Source: Hirundichthys speculiger (lineage: Eukaryota; Chordata; Actinopteri; Beloniformes; Exocoetidae). From it: DNA of 64,000 bases. Both the position numbers and the translations under genes were made by a program. Each line of letters begins with the position of its first letter. The first letter of the stretch is position 1. A model generated the notes under the pieces. The model did no database searches, was not told where the DNA came from, and saw only the letters and a program-made list of their open reading frames with translations. Below, in pieces: positions 1-12,663 of this stretch. The DNA is taken from the NCBI GenBank assembly GCA_018398805.1, contig JAGFBZ010000934.1, forward strand, positions 310,001-374,000, written 5' to 3'.

Positions 1-1740
1 AGCAGGCTGGAGGATAAGAAAAGGGAGGAAGTTTCCGACTGAACATCCTGAATTCACAGCTCAGTCCTTGGCTGCAGACTGGGCAGCTGAAGATGTCGCT
101 GCCCTCTGTCACACTCTGAGCAGTCAAGAGAGTAGCAGCAGTGTTCCCAGATAATCTGTACATTAATACTGTGATTTGCTTGAATTTTAGAAAAATATCA
201 TGTATGATCATTCTAAAAGTCCCAAATCATATGATGCATCATGGGAATGCAGACTTTTACCTGGCCTTTAATTCTCCACTCATATGTGGTTTTCAGCCTT
301 CTATAGTCAACATTTTGACTGTATATTGAGTATATTTTCTTGTAGTCATTGACACATTTCATTATGCTAAGGTTTTTTTTTTCTTTTTTATATTAGATTT
401 TTCTAGATTTGCTAGTTAACCAAATCAGTTGAGAAGACTTGCTGGGAGGGTCTGACTTTTAACGTGTGGAGGGCTATATAGGGAAGGGTTTTGCAAAATT
501 GTAGTTGGAATGTCGCAACTTTCTTACAGGTTTTTTTTTTTTTTTTTTATACTTTTATACTCCTTTGAAATCTGCTCCATGTTGTAATTTCCATCAGGGT
601 TGTTTTACCTCATATACTTTTGTGTCCTTGCACACACTCAACAAAGTGGAAATTTTACACAAAGGCACAATAGATTGCAACGGGGACAAATTACCCTTTG
701 GGGGGTAAGATGAACCAACCAGGAAATGAATTTGCATTGTTTGTGAAGTCATTAAAATTTTTTTAATTCCTAATGATTCTGAAAGCTCTCTCACCGGTCC
801 AACGGCAGGTGTCTGCGTCCCAGCAGTGCCATATGTTCTTCCTGGCACATGTCTTGCCTTCTCCAGACTCTCTCAACATGCAGCCATAAACAAACCAAAA
901 ACTGGTCATGCTCTCAGAAGAAAAGGAATGTGGGGAGAAGCTGTAAGGGATAGTCACACACGCATGCATCTGTGCCCTGCAGGGATAGTTTTAATGTAGA
1001 CGCACCACTGAGAGAATACAAACTGCGAAAAGAGCCTTTTATCGGGCGCAGGTGGGCCTTGGAGTGTCCGCACATCATTAAAAGATGGATTGTGTCAAAG
1101 GTGATTGAACCATTCCCTTGGGATGCAGCAGGGACAGTGATGGAGAGAAAACAGGGAGACTGATGGAGGGCTGTGTGGTGCAGTAACAGGCTTCCTTGGG
1201 GGGTCAGGTCTTGCTGACCAGGCTGAGAGGAGGATATAGCAGAGCCTCACACTGCAATGGAGCACAAGGGACAAATGGTCATAGAGTCAGGAGATGGGCT
1301 CAGCAGGTAAAAGATAGTGACTGAGCAGGCAGGGCTTTCTATCTGCAGACCACAGATGCTGGCTTATTTAAAGAGCATCTGCTGTGGGATTCATTTGAAC
1401 TAATTTAAGTCCTTTTCAGAAAGGAAATGCTTTATCTAACAAAGCATATACTCTCACTAATTCCTTTGAAATTACAGCAGCTACACATGTTCTTTATTTT
1501 CATTTAAAATCAGAGTGTACATACCCTTCAATTGCATATACATAGTTTAAATTTGGGGCTTTCACATTGTTTAACCTTTTGGAAGAAAATCACAAAAGCA
1601 CAATTAATCTAACATCAAAACTGCATTTTCATAGCAATGAACTTTCTTCACTCGATGTCATTTCTAAGAGATTCAGTCACTTTCCATACTAGTTTTCAGG
1701 GTGTTAGTGGTCTGCAGGGGTCCATCCTAACTGTCACCAG
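1..1740. other. No recognised gene
   Basis: Unique-looking A+T-rich DNA with short poly-T runs near 370 and 531-548. Open frames are short (under 90 codons), lack homology I can recognise and overlap on both strands. The segment 972-1160 has a somewhat higher GC content and a 63-codon frame, but I see no convincing splice signals around it. Nothing else is assigned. Confidence 0.5.
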
Positions 1741-1786
1741 GCAAAGGATGGGATGGACCCTGGACAGGTCACCAGTCCATCACAGC
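1741..1786 (-). repeat. SINE 3'-tail fragment
   Basis: A short piece containing the words CCTGGACAGGTC and CCAGTCCATC, which on the minus strand read as the conserved body of the fish SINE found more completely at 46675-46985 and 52395-52725. Only about 45 bp can be aligned by eye. It lies directly upstream of a LINE coding remnant, so the two may have been deposited independently in a transposon-prone site. Confidence 0.6.
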
Positions 1787-1839
1787 AGGAATTCATTCTT
1801 CCCAGAGCACTGCATTCATCTTCCTCTTTTTGTGTGTTT

Positions 1840-2190
1840 CCCTTGAGGTGTCCAGTACCTCTTTTCAGTCTAGTCCTCGGATCAGAGCCAGTGACTCCAG
1901 GAAACTGAACAAACTGATGATGAAGGCTGGCTCCGTGCTGGGACATGCTCTCGAGTCCCTGAAGCTGGTTGTGCAAAGAAGAATGTTGCCTAAACTGCAA
2001 AACGTAAAGGGCAACGGCATATCCTCGACAAAAGACAGTGATTAAACGGCACGCTGTCTTCAGGGAGAGACTTTTTCAGGTGAGCAGAAAGACAGACCGC
2101 AAAAGAATACGATTCCTGACCGCAGTCATAACATTCCACAATGACTATCGTGACTTCATGATAATGACGGACTGACTGGACTAACTGTAG
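1840..2190 (+). pseudogene. LINE ORF2 C-terminal remnant
   Basis: The plus-strand translation from about 1847 reads a basic helical segment with RKLNKLMMKAGSVLG and VVQRRMLPKLQNV, which resembles the conserved C-terminal region that follows the reverse transcriptase in many fish LINE proteins (a lysine/arginine-rich stretch, then an ERRM-like motif). After a frameshift near 2000-2050 a second characteristic piece follows (FRERLFQV, then KRIRFLTAVITFHND), matching the terminal 'hydrophobic-N' end of such proteins. There is no reverse transcriptase domain upstream, so this is a heavily 5'-truncated, frameshifted copy. The family assignment is by remembered resemblance and the clade is not certain. 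Confidence 0.5.
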
Positions 2191-2752
2191 CACTAAAATC
2201 TCCCTTAGGTACGGTGTACCTCTCTGACCAAAATATACATCAGGTATTACAGTTAATGAGAGTTGAGGTAAATCAGTTAGAGTACGGTGGATTATAACTT
2301 ATGAGAGGCTCCTGCAAATTTTGCCTTTAAAATATTAAATTTGCAGAATTATTTTATTAAAGACGCTTCAGACTTTCCAAGCAAAACTGTGGTTTCAGAA
2401 GTATAAAGAGCAACATGATGCTCTGTTTAAAGAGAACTTATTTAAGACTTAGTAGAAAAAGTCTTCATTTCTTCTTCTCTGTCATTGTTTGGTTTATCTG
2501 CTTTTGTTGGATTTGAATCTTAGTTGGCTTGTGCTTTTTCTTTTGCCCTCCTGTCTTGGATGTAGATTGATTTCTTTTTTATTTCTCTTCCTTTGTTCTG
2601 GTCTGTCCTAGTTTTCATCACGTGTCTTGGTAGCCCTCGGTTAGTCAGTGTGTACATACAGTTCTATCTCTCTTTCCTTCCCTGGAAGAAAGGAGACCTC
2701 TGGTGTTTTTCCCCTTGAATGTCATCTTCATAAATGTTTATTTAGAGTGAGA

Positions 2753-2786
2753 GATGACCCTGGACAGGTCGCCAGTCCATCGCAGA
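2753..2786 (-). repeat. SINE 3'-tail fragment
   Basis: Contains CCTGGACAGGTCGCCAGTCC followed by ATCGCAG, the same conserved body as the minus-strand SINE copies at 46675-46985 and 52395-52725. It is too short to date, and lies about 40 bp before a different, polyadenylated SINE. Confidence 0.6.
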
Positions 2787-2824
2787 AAACCAATGGTTAT
2801 TCTGGGGAAAGTACTGCATTACTG

Positions 2825-3010
2825 GGCTGCTGTGTAGCTCCATGATTTATGCAGGTATCCCATGTACAGAGGCTGCAGTCCTCCTGCTGTAGTTGCAGGT
2901 TAAACTCCCCACCTGCGATCCTTTGCTGCGCATCTTTCTCAGATTCTTTGCCCCATTTCCTCTTCAGTGTAAATAAATGCCACTCACTCACGCCTCAAAA
3001 AAAAAAATAA
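2825..3010 (+). repeat. tRNA-derived SINE with poly-A
   Basis: Plus-strand retroposon of roughly 185 bp. The 5' part carries a decayed RNA polymerase III promoter: an A-box-like stretch around 2828-2848 (TAGCTCCATGATTTATGCAGG) and a B-box-like GGTTAAACTCC near 2899. The body has the fish SINE words AGAGGCTGCAGTCCTC and CTGCGATCCTTTGCTGCGCA, then a C/T-rich stretch, AAATAAATGCC, and a terminal A-run at 2998-3008. The layout (tRNA-like head, conserved body, A tail) is that of a tRNA-derived SINE, and the order of the words matches a family common in percomorph fish. I did not find a clear target duplication. The mutated B box suggests an old copy. Confidence 0.65.
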
Positions 3011-3429
3011 AAAAATAATTATAATACTGCACTCAAACAAAAGACAATCCCTTGTAAAGTTGGAAAAAAGTAATTTCCAACTGAATTCAAGAGTAGATGT
3101 GAGTGCAGGATTAATGTAAATTCTTGACAGTTTTCTGGTGCAGAATCACTGACCCAATGATAAGTTCAGGCTGGTATTAGAAAACCCCGAGTTGCACATC
3201 ACAATAAGCCAAGACTGTGTGAAACCGATGTTTATTTAATTCCTTTCTTAAATGTGTTTTTATTTCAGCACCAGCAGAGATGATGGTTACTGATCTGTCG
3301 GGTTTACACACGCTACAAGAAAACTGCACTCACAGCTGAATACTACTACAATCACGTGGCACAAAGGAATAATATTACATCTTTAATTTCAGTTGTTTAC
3401 CTCCAGTATTGTTCTCATTGAAATATGAC

Positions 3430-4405
3430 ATACAGACAATTATGATTTCTTGTGTCTTTATTATTAAACACATTAAGCATTCACCCTGCCGGAGGGAAAA
3501 GTAAGCGAACTCATGAAGTTAATAGCTCATAACAATGTTCGGGAGGACTTTTTGATGATTCCTCTTTAGACAACTGCTTTGGCTCAGACACATTTGTGGG
3601 TTGTCTGGTGTGAACGGCTCTCTTTTGGTTGTTAAGGTCTGGCGTTAGGGTCTGGTCTCTGGCTGGGACGCTCCAAAAGGTGGATTTTTTTTTTTTTTTT
3701 TTTTCCTGAAACCACGCTGTGGTGGATTTACTTTACTGGTTAAGTTCATCGTCCTGTTGCATCCGACTTGGACAGCCACCTTGACATTATTCTGTAGCAT
3801 ATTTTAGTAAACCTGGTAAATTTTGGTTTTATCAAGATGAGAAAATAAAATCAAATTATTAGTAGCATTAGAGATGGGCATGGTGCTCTTTGGAAAACCA
3901 CACATGCAGCAGTTTTTGTATTGTATTGTGTTTTTGTACGTGTATGAGTGTTGTAGTGTGGTGTCAATTATTTAATCCCTTACTCATGGTAGACTCACAA
4001 ACAGATGTTTGCCACTTCCATCAATATCTTTAATCTTCATTGGTTCTTCTTCACCTCATCATTAAGAATTATGAATTAAGCATTTTGAGACATCTTTGCT
4101 GGTCGACCTCTTCTCTGAAGAGTAGCTTCTGTCTTTCTATCCCTTTCCTCATGTCTTCAGAGATCTCCTTCTCCACGGGCTTAATTCACAGCTACAGATG
4201 ACTGTCATGAAAAGCAAACTTTCAATTTTGTGAGTATCATGTCTCACTTAAAGAAAGTCTAAACCACACCACCAAACTCATTTCATGAAATGGATTCCAG
4301 GTGTGCAAAGTAATGACTTCACTCAATGTTATTTTTGTTAAAGTAATTAGTTTATGACTTCACTTACTTTCACTTCTAGTGAGACACAAGAAGTTATAAT
4401 TGTGT
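3430..4405 (-). mobile_element. Tc1-like transposon relic with inverted ends
   Basis: Both ends form an inverted repeat. The left end 3435-3457 (GACAATTATGATTTCTTGTG...) is matched by the right end 4381-4403 in reverse complement, and the match continues inward (left GAAAAGTAAGCGAACTCATG, right, reversed, GAAAGTAAGTGAAGTCATAA) with an indel, giving inverted repeats of roughly 75-100 bp. The interior, around 3590-4150, resembles an antisense Tc1-like transposase: the words CTGGCTGGGACGCTCC, ATCGTCCTGTTGCATCC and CTTGACATTATTCTGTAG occur in the order seen in a common fish Tc1 family. No frame longer than a few dozen codons survives. A poly-T run interrupts it at 3686-3704. It is a dead element of roughly 970 bp, shorter than an autonomous Tc1 (about 1.2-1.6 kb). 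Confidence 0.7.
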
Positions 4406-4639
4406 GTTATCAACTTAAACATCGCAACTTGGATTGAGTAGCAATTTAAAGCAAACTAATTTTCAAAACCCATAAATTCTGAGGTGCTCATGCTTTTTAT
4501 TGCTGTTTTATCTAAAAGTTGAAGTTAAATTATACTTTATACTTTATACTTAAATTTTTATCAACCTAAAGCTGTTCTTGAGATGCAGATGTAGCTGCTG
4601 GAAACCTTTCAATTTATTTTGTGGAAAGTTGGTTCAATT

Positions 4640-5860
<1,221 letters not shown>

Positions 5861-5918
5861 ATACACATACATATACATATACACACATAGCTGTCTTAGA
5901 CTCCCAGCATCCCCTGCT

Positions 5919-5933
5919 GGGGGGGGGGGGGGG
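5919..5933 (+). repeat. Poly-G tract (15)
   Basis: An uninterrupted run of 15 G within CATCCCCTGCT...CTCAGCAGGGGG. Such runs are prone to length error in sequencing and could fold into a quadruplex with the nearby GGGGG at 5940-5945. Confidence 0.9.
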
Positions 5934-6159
5934 CTCAGCAGGGGGTGCTGTTCCCGTGGCTCTACCTGAGCGTGTTTACTGGGAGCGCACCAACTATCTG
6001 GGACTTTCAGGTAGCCGATAGGAATAGTCTGTGTGAAAGTATTTTTATGTATATATCAGTGCAACGGAGGAGGAGGAAGGAAGAGGAGGAAGCTCTACAG
6101 CAGAGTCCCAGACGACCAGACGAGCTGCGGATGAGAGCTGCTCCGATCTGGATGAAAAG

Positions 6160-6390
6160 ACGCTCCATAGCAGGTAGCGGGTTGCGGGTAGCACAACCTG
6201 CTCTTAAAGGCAATGGCTACTGACGCACTGATTGGTTTAACAGGTGGAACGCCCTAACCACTCCTATGCATAATGTAGCGGGTAGCGCAGGTGGGATAGT
6301 GGGTTTAGGGTGATGGAATATTGTGTTCTTTGTGCGGGGGAACGCCCCTCCTGCTACCCGCTATCCCTTAATAGCGGCTTTAAAAGATCT
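6160..6390. repeat. Uncharacterised GCGGGTAG-rich repeat
   Basis: A GC-richer block containing GTAGCGGGTTGCGGGTAG (6175-6190), GTAGCGGGTAGCGCAGG (6275-6291) and an inverted copy, CTGCTACCCGCTATC (6351-6365). The direct and inverted arrangement of one word over about 200 bp is typical of subterminal repeats of a DNA transposon, but I see no transposase and cannot name the family. The adjoining 6040-6160 (purine-rich) and 6390-6490 may belong to the same element. Confidence 0.35.
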
Positions 6391-7084
6391 GGAAGAAGAT
6401 AGGGCCCCTAGTTTTGAAACTGGGTGAAATACTCCGTGCTTCATATCATAATAATGTGTTCAGTGTGTGTTCCTGTGTATCCCGCGGGTGACAGCCAGAC
6501 AAAGTAAGAGAAATAACAGACAAATCAAAAGGAGCACACATCAAAGGAGAGAAAAATGAGATGACAAAAGAGGGAAAGCATCCATAAAGTTGTTCTCAAA
6601 CTCTTTATTGAGGTTGTATTAGTGCAATCTATCAATGATGTACTGCAAAATCCATAACCCTACAGTAGAATTTCACCCCTGTGTGCTGTTCCCCTTTATG
6701 AAGTGCGATCTCATAGCAGGACCACATGCCTCCACGGAGCTCATTTTTCAATCAGCGTGATGCAGAATGGTCATGTCAGAAACATAGGGGTGCTGGCTGG
6801 AGGGGGGTCCATTCTTATGCTATCTATCCATCAGAATGTCTTCTGACAAACTTGAATCATTCCTTTAGTATTAAATAAGAATCTCTACCATCACAGATTC
6901 ATTTAGTTTGTGGCTGGGTGCTGGGTGCAAGGCCTTTTTCATCATAAACATTTATAGAAAAAAAATAATCTCAGCAGCTTGGATACTTGTTAAACAGATG
7001 CTGTGTTAGGGCAGTCTTTTTTTTCTTTTTGTAAGTGATGTGAATTAGTCCTTTTATTAACCTGTTGTTTTGTTGCTACTTAAA

Positions 7085-7190
7085 CCAGTCCTTAAGTATT
7101 TGATTAGATAAGATTCCTTTATTAGTCCATCAGTGGAGAAATTAACTTTACATCCTGTGCTCAAAAAAACAGAATTTCCAGTTCTGCATG
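7085..7190 (-). repeat. Fish retroposon 3' tail (minus)
   Basis: The minus strand reads AATTTCTCCACTGATGGACT followed by AATAAAGGAATCTTATCTAA, the characteristic 3' end of a common fish non-LTR retroposon (a GAATTTCCCC...ACTAATAAAGG tail). Only the last 100 bp are present. It lies about 350 bp from a similar tail in the opposite orientation at 7530-7752. Confidence 0.5.
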
Positions 7191-7529
7191 TGGGTTTACG
7201 CTAACTTAGATAAAATCTAATATACATTGATGTTAGCTACAGGTTTTGATATAACTTTTTGAATAATTTGAAGGGTTGGACATGGTGGTAGTCTCCTATT
7301 AAAGACACTTAGGTTAAACAAGGACATTTGTGTAAACTTTTGGAAGCCCTGTGAGAACAGCATGTGATGTTTCTCCATATGGAAAAAAAATATTGTTGTG
7401 CTTGCAGAACATCCCAGGTACATTAAAAAAAAACAATTACTGATCCTGTGAGGGACTTTATGAAATAGCAGTCCGCCATCTATATATATATTCAATCATG
7501 TATATATATTATATATTTATATTTATCTT

Positions 7530-7677
7530 CCTACCTGCACTGACACTTTATATTAAAGTGCTGTACTACTGTCACTATATGTTACCAACCAATTTTTCTG
7601 TTTGTTGATGATACTAACCTGCTTTTGGCATCTATATAGCTGCTGAATACTTTGAATTTCCCTCGATATTAATAAAG

Positions 7678-7750
<73 letters not shown>

Positions 7751-7752
7751 CT
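7530..7752 (+). repeat. Fish retroposon 3' tail plus (CTAT)n
   Basis: The plus strand has CTGCACTGACACTTTATATT, a spacer, then TTTGAATTTCCCTCGATATT, AATAAAGTAT and an uninterrupted CTAT microsatellite at 7677-7752. The terminal array is the tail of the retroposon, grown by slippage, rather than an independent microsatellite. No coding part is present. Confidence 0.6.
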
Positions 7753-10440
7753 TTGTATGAGGGTGACGATATATCAGCAACTTCAGTGATGTGTTCCATG
7801 ATCAGAAATATGTAGAGAACTAAATACAACTGAACATTAGTTATTTCCAAAACTAATCCTTTAACCTGACTGAAGAAGTTCAGTGGGAACAAATTATCCT
7901 CGTTAAATGAGGCATGTGATGTTTTTGTCAAAAGATGAAACCGTTTTTCTGGTGTTTTTATGCAACCCACAAGGTTGTTTTTAATTTCAAAGTTTCTGAG
8001 CTGTTAGTTACTTCATAAACTCAGTCGTACGTGATTGAGTGTATGAACTGCCTTTTTTTTCTTCCTATCTTACACCTCTTTTTAAGCTACTCCACATCTG
8101 ACTGATGTTGCTCAACACAAATTCCCGACTTTGTGTCAGTTTCCTTTGAAAATGTGCTCCACTATTCAAACATTACACTCTCGCCTAGGATGCTAAGCAG
8201 TGAAAACTCTTTCTAATCCTTCTTTAGTGAAAGTTACCTGCCGCTTCTGCCTCATCCCATCTTCCGTGCCACGTACTGTATGTTTCTCCAGCTCCAAAAT
8301 TCCCATTGTGTGCCCTCTCGACGGAAATCTCCCCTTAATGTGATATGCTGGCTTTAAAGTCCCCAAACAAGACAAAAAGAGCTTTCTGAAGAAATGATGG
8401 CTGTTTATATAGAATATAATGTGAGGAGTTGTCAGGCTTTGACTTTAAGTTGATTTGCAGTAGTGTCAGAGAGGAGAGGGAACTTGAGGAGGGGAATTGT
8501 GGATTGTCAGAAATCAATTCACTGGGCTGATCCCTGGAGAGCTCCAGTCATAGTCAACAATAGGCAAGATGAATAAACCATGTCTCCTGGAGAGCATGTA
8601 ATAATCCCCAACATAATGGCATTGCCATATAGGATAATTCAATCTAAGCCTGAGACAGACAACTGTTGATCAGTACTAAATTGAATATTTCAAACATGTT
8701 CCTTTGTGAAATTCCCAGAGTTCTCTCCCACCTGATACCCCATCTCTCCTCTGAGCCCCTGTTCTCTCCCATCCAACCTGTTCCACTCGTCACTCAGCTT
8801 TTTACACTGCGGCTTAGTGGAGCTGTTATAAATCCACGAGGATGAACAGCTGATGGATCACATAGTCTGTTTCATCTTCCCCTGCTTTACATTTTCTCCA
8901 GGCTCATTACTGCACCAGCAGAGGCTCCCAGCTCCTGGTTGGCAGTAGAACTTGTTTGCCTCATATGCATCGTGCAGCACCTCTGTGTCAACAAGCACAG
9001 CAGCTAAACACTTCAAACAATGCAAGTTTAATGAGCAACAAAGCAACAGTGTACCTGAGGGGATGGCATTTTTCTCTATTCCCTCCGTCTCAACTGGCAC
9101 TCTAATACTGTTGTCTGAGAGGAGATCCTCCGCTCGCTGCTGTTAGGTGACATTGCATGTCTTTGCATATTTTGTCAGTGATTAGCTCTGAATCTATTCG
9201 ATGGAGCCTGCTGTGATTCCAAAGGCACTCGACACACAAGCTGGATGTTGGACAAAAATAAAACAAAAAGCTCCCTTATTTATTTTGTCAACCAGTTTAG
9301 CTGCAACTTACGCAAAAGACGAGAGGCACTAATGTGCTGTACATACGGAAATACACAAACTGTTTAATTACCATCATATTAATGACAGAGCTCCAGACTG
9401 AGACCAGGTGGTCACATTTGGTAAACATCTTTTTTCTTTTTACAACTACTTGTTGCAAATTCCCAGACTTCTGTGTTGAAAGTGACTGTGCTGTGTTCAG
9501 TATATCTAATCATCCACAATGTGTTCAAGTGTTTCTCCCCGTTCACTGCAGCATATATGTTGCACGTGTTTATGAGGAAACTATTGTGGTCAACAAGTTG
9601 ACATGAATGTCATTGCACCGGTGTGACAACAGAGACTGTGTCTGTAAATGTCCTTTAAACGCTGCTAATGTACATAGCAGCTGTTGACACGTTCAGCATC
9701 AATTCCTCCACGATATTTTCCTCTGCTGTTTCGCCGGCAGAGTCATAAGAGTGGTTGGTGATGGTCGAAGAAGAGGAATTTTCAGTTAGATGAAACAAAT
9801 ACCAGCCTGTAATTGTCTTCATACCAGAACATTTGACAATTTTTCGTAACAAATATTGAGCTCTCAGAGCCTTTCGGGTCAAAAAGGAGAAAGAGAGTGA
9901 ATAAATCTTGGAGAGGCTTTCATCCAGTAGAAGACCGGTTCATGAAGCCGGATAAGGAGCTCTCCTTTTGGTTGTTGGACAAGTTTTACCTACAGATATA
10001 TCAACTGATTTTCAATTTTGTGTTTTATGGTTTCTTTAGGAATGGTTGTGAAATCAAAGTGGGGGATTTAGTTATTCATCAGACATTACTTCATTAGAAA
10101 CATACATTAAAGTCTTGTGTATCAAACGAACATTGACATTTAGTCATTCAGGTATTAGCTGCTGTAACCAGCGACAAAGATAACTTGGTCGGGTTAAACA
10201 TGTTTTGCATGTCGTTGTTTTAAATTCTGGCATGGGCTGAATACAAATAACTAAACAATGAGCGACACAGAAATGCCTGTAAATGCAGCATGACTGAACC
10301 TTGCATTGGTTTGAATATTGCGTCTCCTGCTCTCAGCATATCCAGCCAGCGAGTCAACAACACCACCCGTCCATCCAGAACTTTGCCAGGGGTGCTCTGA
10401 GTACTTGTACCACAGGTACTTTTTTGACCTTTTAAAACTT
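7753..10440. other. No recognised gene or transposon
   Basis: About 2.7 kb of unique-looking DNA at ordinary fish composition. Parts at 8500-8760 and 8820-9150 lack obvious repeats and could contain conserved non-coding elements, but that needs alignment to other fish. Open frames are under 100 codons, on both strands, with no domain I recognise. Confidence 0.4.
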
Positions 10441-10481
10441 CCTGAAAGCCTTTTTTTTTTTTTTTTTTTTTTTTTTTGCAG

Positions 10482-10669
10482 AGCCGTTCCTAGTAATGGA
10501 GACATGCGTCAATGATCCAGCCCCAAAAAACTACCGTGGAACAACCGCTAGTGAAAATTCACCAATAAACACCGATAAATGTGGTGAGGAGGACACAGGC
10601 GCCGAAACAAAAAGCAGAAAAATAACTGTCCTACTTGAGAGTCCGTCCTGGAGGACTCAAATTAAAAAG
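10482..10669 (+). CDS. Candidate host exon, unknown gene
   Basis: This is the only place where splice-like signals and a clean frame coincide. A long pyrimidine tract (10449-10477) ends in TTGCAG, giving an acceptor at 10481. A start codon at 10496 opens 58 codons, beginning METCVNDPAPKNYRG and ending WRTQIKK, directly followed by a donor-type AAG/GTAACC at 10670. The coding part is an exact multiple of three (174 bp), so the intron would be in phase 0. The peptide is polar and acidic in the middle, with no signal peptide, membrane segment or motif that I know. It could be a first coding exon of a gene lying further right, an alternative exon, or chance: the frame runs on past the donor to 10753, and the T-run may be a microsatellite rather than a true polypyrimidine tract. 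No partner exon was found in the window. Confidence 0.3.
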
Positions 10670-10787
10670 GTAACCTGTAGATTTACTATCTCACAGGCTC
10701 TTTTAGGAACCACATGCTGCGCACGGCACAGACATCAGAACTGTGTTGCTTAAAATATAAGCACGATTTTGAATGCAGGAAAAAAAA

Positions 10788-10811
10788 ACAACAACAACAA
10801 CAACAACAAAA
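10788..10811 (+). repeat. (AAC)n microsatellite
   Basis: Short CAA/ACA trinucleotide array following an A-run. No associated retroposon body is visible upstream. Confidence 0.85.
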
Positions 10812-12620
10812 AGCAAGGTTTCTGAGGAAGCCGGTTGTCATAATACAAACATGATAAAATAGCCTGACACAAAATATATTTCAGGACATAAGAAAAAAAA
10901 AAAGGAACAATGTCCTTCCCCAGAGCATTTCATCAGCATTGAGTCTTCAGAAGAGGCTGAGATGAGACCAAAATCCATTTGCAGCTTATTTTCACACAAC
11001 GGAGGAAATGCAATTCAAGGGATACCCAGAATTATTAAAAAAGAAACTGCGTAAAATCAAATGATAGTGTTGATTATTAGTGTACTATCAAAACATTTGT
11101 CTGTGTTACGGTTAACTGAGATGTAACCTGATTTAAGGTGGGCCCCTAAATTTTGTGGTTGCATCCCCAAATTAATGTCAGTTAGGAGCTACAATACAGT
11201 GCTACGATTAGCTGTAATCATTTCAACTATGTTTTATACAGAAATGGTGTTGTGTAGCTTTTTAAACCTGCGGCTGGTTTTCTTCAGCTATTACTGCTGT
11301 AACTGTACAGGATCAGCTGACCCCTACTGACTGTCGGGTTCAAACCCAGAATCCTTTTCTGTGACAGTGACACTTGTCCAAAAGGTTCAACCATAACCGC
11401 AATTCAAAGTTACTTTCAAAAGTCCAGTACAATTTTGCTAAAAATAGGCATAGTCCTTCATATAAAATTTATAGTTAAAAAAAAAAAAACATGTATCCTT
11501 TTTGCTGTTTTAATGAAGGATTTTTATGGCAGTAAGCCTTTATCTCCTTAAGGCGCTACTCAAACTTTTCATGACTTTAATTAAGCAGTTTTTATCACAG
11601 AGACTTTTATCACATTGAACAACCTTTTGCCACTATAGTCACTGTGAAAATCCAACAAACAAACGCCTCGAAAATGTTCAGTTCGGATAAAAAAAGGTTT
11701 GATCTGATTTTGTTGTCAGTCACACGTTTTCAGTCATGTAGTCCCGAAACACATCCAGTTCCTGGCACACAGTCCCATCTGAGTGCCTGAAAGGATAAAG
11801 GCTGAGATGCAGAGGATCCTGTTGGTCCTGAAAGCAAGACTCTCAGCTTGCCTCTTAAAGTTTTCTTCCCTCCATCTCCTGAGCTTCCCTGATGAGCTGA
11901 GGTTGAGCTGGAGAGTCTCACGTCAGAGTCTGCTGCAGCCTGAACATTCAAGTCATAGAGTGGGTCCAGGCTCATCCAGCTAAATATGTTTATCCTGCTA
12001 AACATATTTAGCTGTTATGCATGTTTCAAAACATTGTTGTTGCATTTATCAGCAAAACACAAGCATCCATGCTAATTTACTTTATCTCTAATCTCCTTTG
12101 AAGTAAATCTTTTATGTTTTCAGATTAAAATAACTTCACTTGCATGCCACCAGGTTTCTGGTTCTTACAGCGATCCGGACCACATTTGGGCATTTGATGA
12201 AGTTTTGTCTTAATTCCACCTTAAAATCAAACTGAAAGCAGCTCGGATTTCATATTGTAGATTTGACTCTTGGATCATTAGTGAGTCACTGACAACTTTC
12301 ACATGTTTGAAGGCTAGTCTACATCTTAATCTTATTCACAGCTTTCAGGTTACAAAAAAGAAAAATAGCTATTCTTTTTCAGAAATCAAAGTGATTCATA
12401 AGATAATCATCAGAAGATAATTTGTCAAGGAATCATATAATAGATTTGCTGTAAAAATTAGATTTCCAGTGTTCTCTAAATAAAAGCTTCAGATGAAATC
12501 TCCCCCTGTCTTGGCTCATTTTCTCTGCCCAACTCTGCACAGACTTCAGGAAAATTAAGATGAGACCAAATAGAGGGGCAATTCTGTTCTTCTGAAATGG
12601 CAGTCTCTATTCCTCTAGCA
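10812..12620. other. Mostly unique DNA, one hairpin
   Basis: Apart from the perfect hairpin at 11977-12014, no gene or dispersed repeat is recognised. A- and T-runs occur at 10891-10903 and 11478-11489. The frames at 11730-12005 overlap on both strands and show no domain. Confidence 0.4.
11977..12014. repeat. Perfect 16-bp hairpin
   Basis: Left arm CAGCTAAATATGTTTA (11977-11992), a six-base loop TCCTGC, and right arm TAAACATATTTAGCTG (11999-12014), exactly complementary over 16 bp. It is too short for a microRNA precursor and has no U-run typical of a bacterial terminator. A transposon end-to-end remnant or a fold-back scar are possible readings. Confidence 0.9.

Positions 12621-12623
<3 letters not shown>

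Positions 12624-12662
<39 letters not shown>
12624..12662 (+). repeat. (CA)n microsatellite
   Basis: About 19 uninterrupted AC units. The apparent 120-codon minus-strand frame across it is a by-product of the repeat (a run of Cys-Val codons). Confidence 0.95.

Positions 12663-12663
<1 letters not shown>

Noticed and set aside
972..1163. 63-codon frame as an exon
   Set aside because: No convincing acceptor or donor and no recognised domain.
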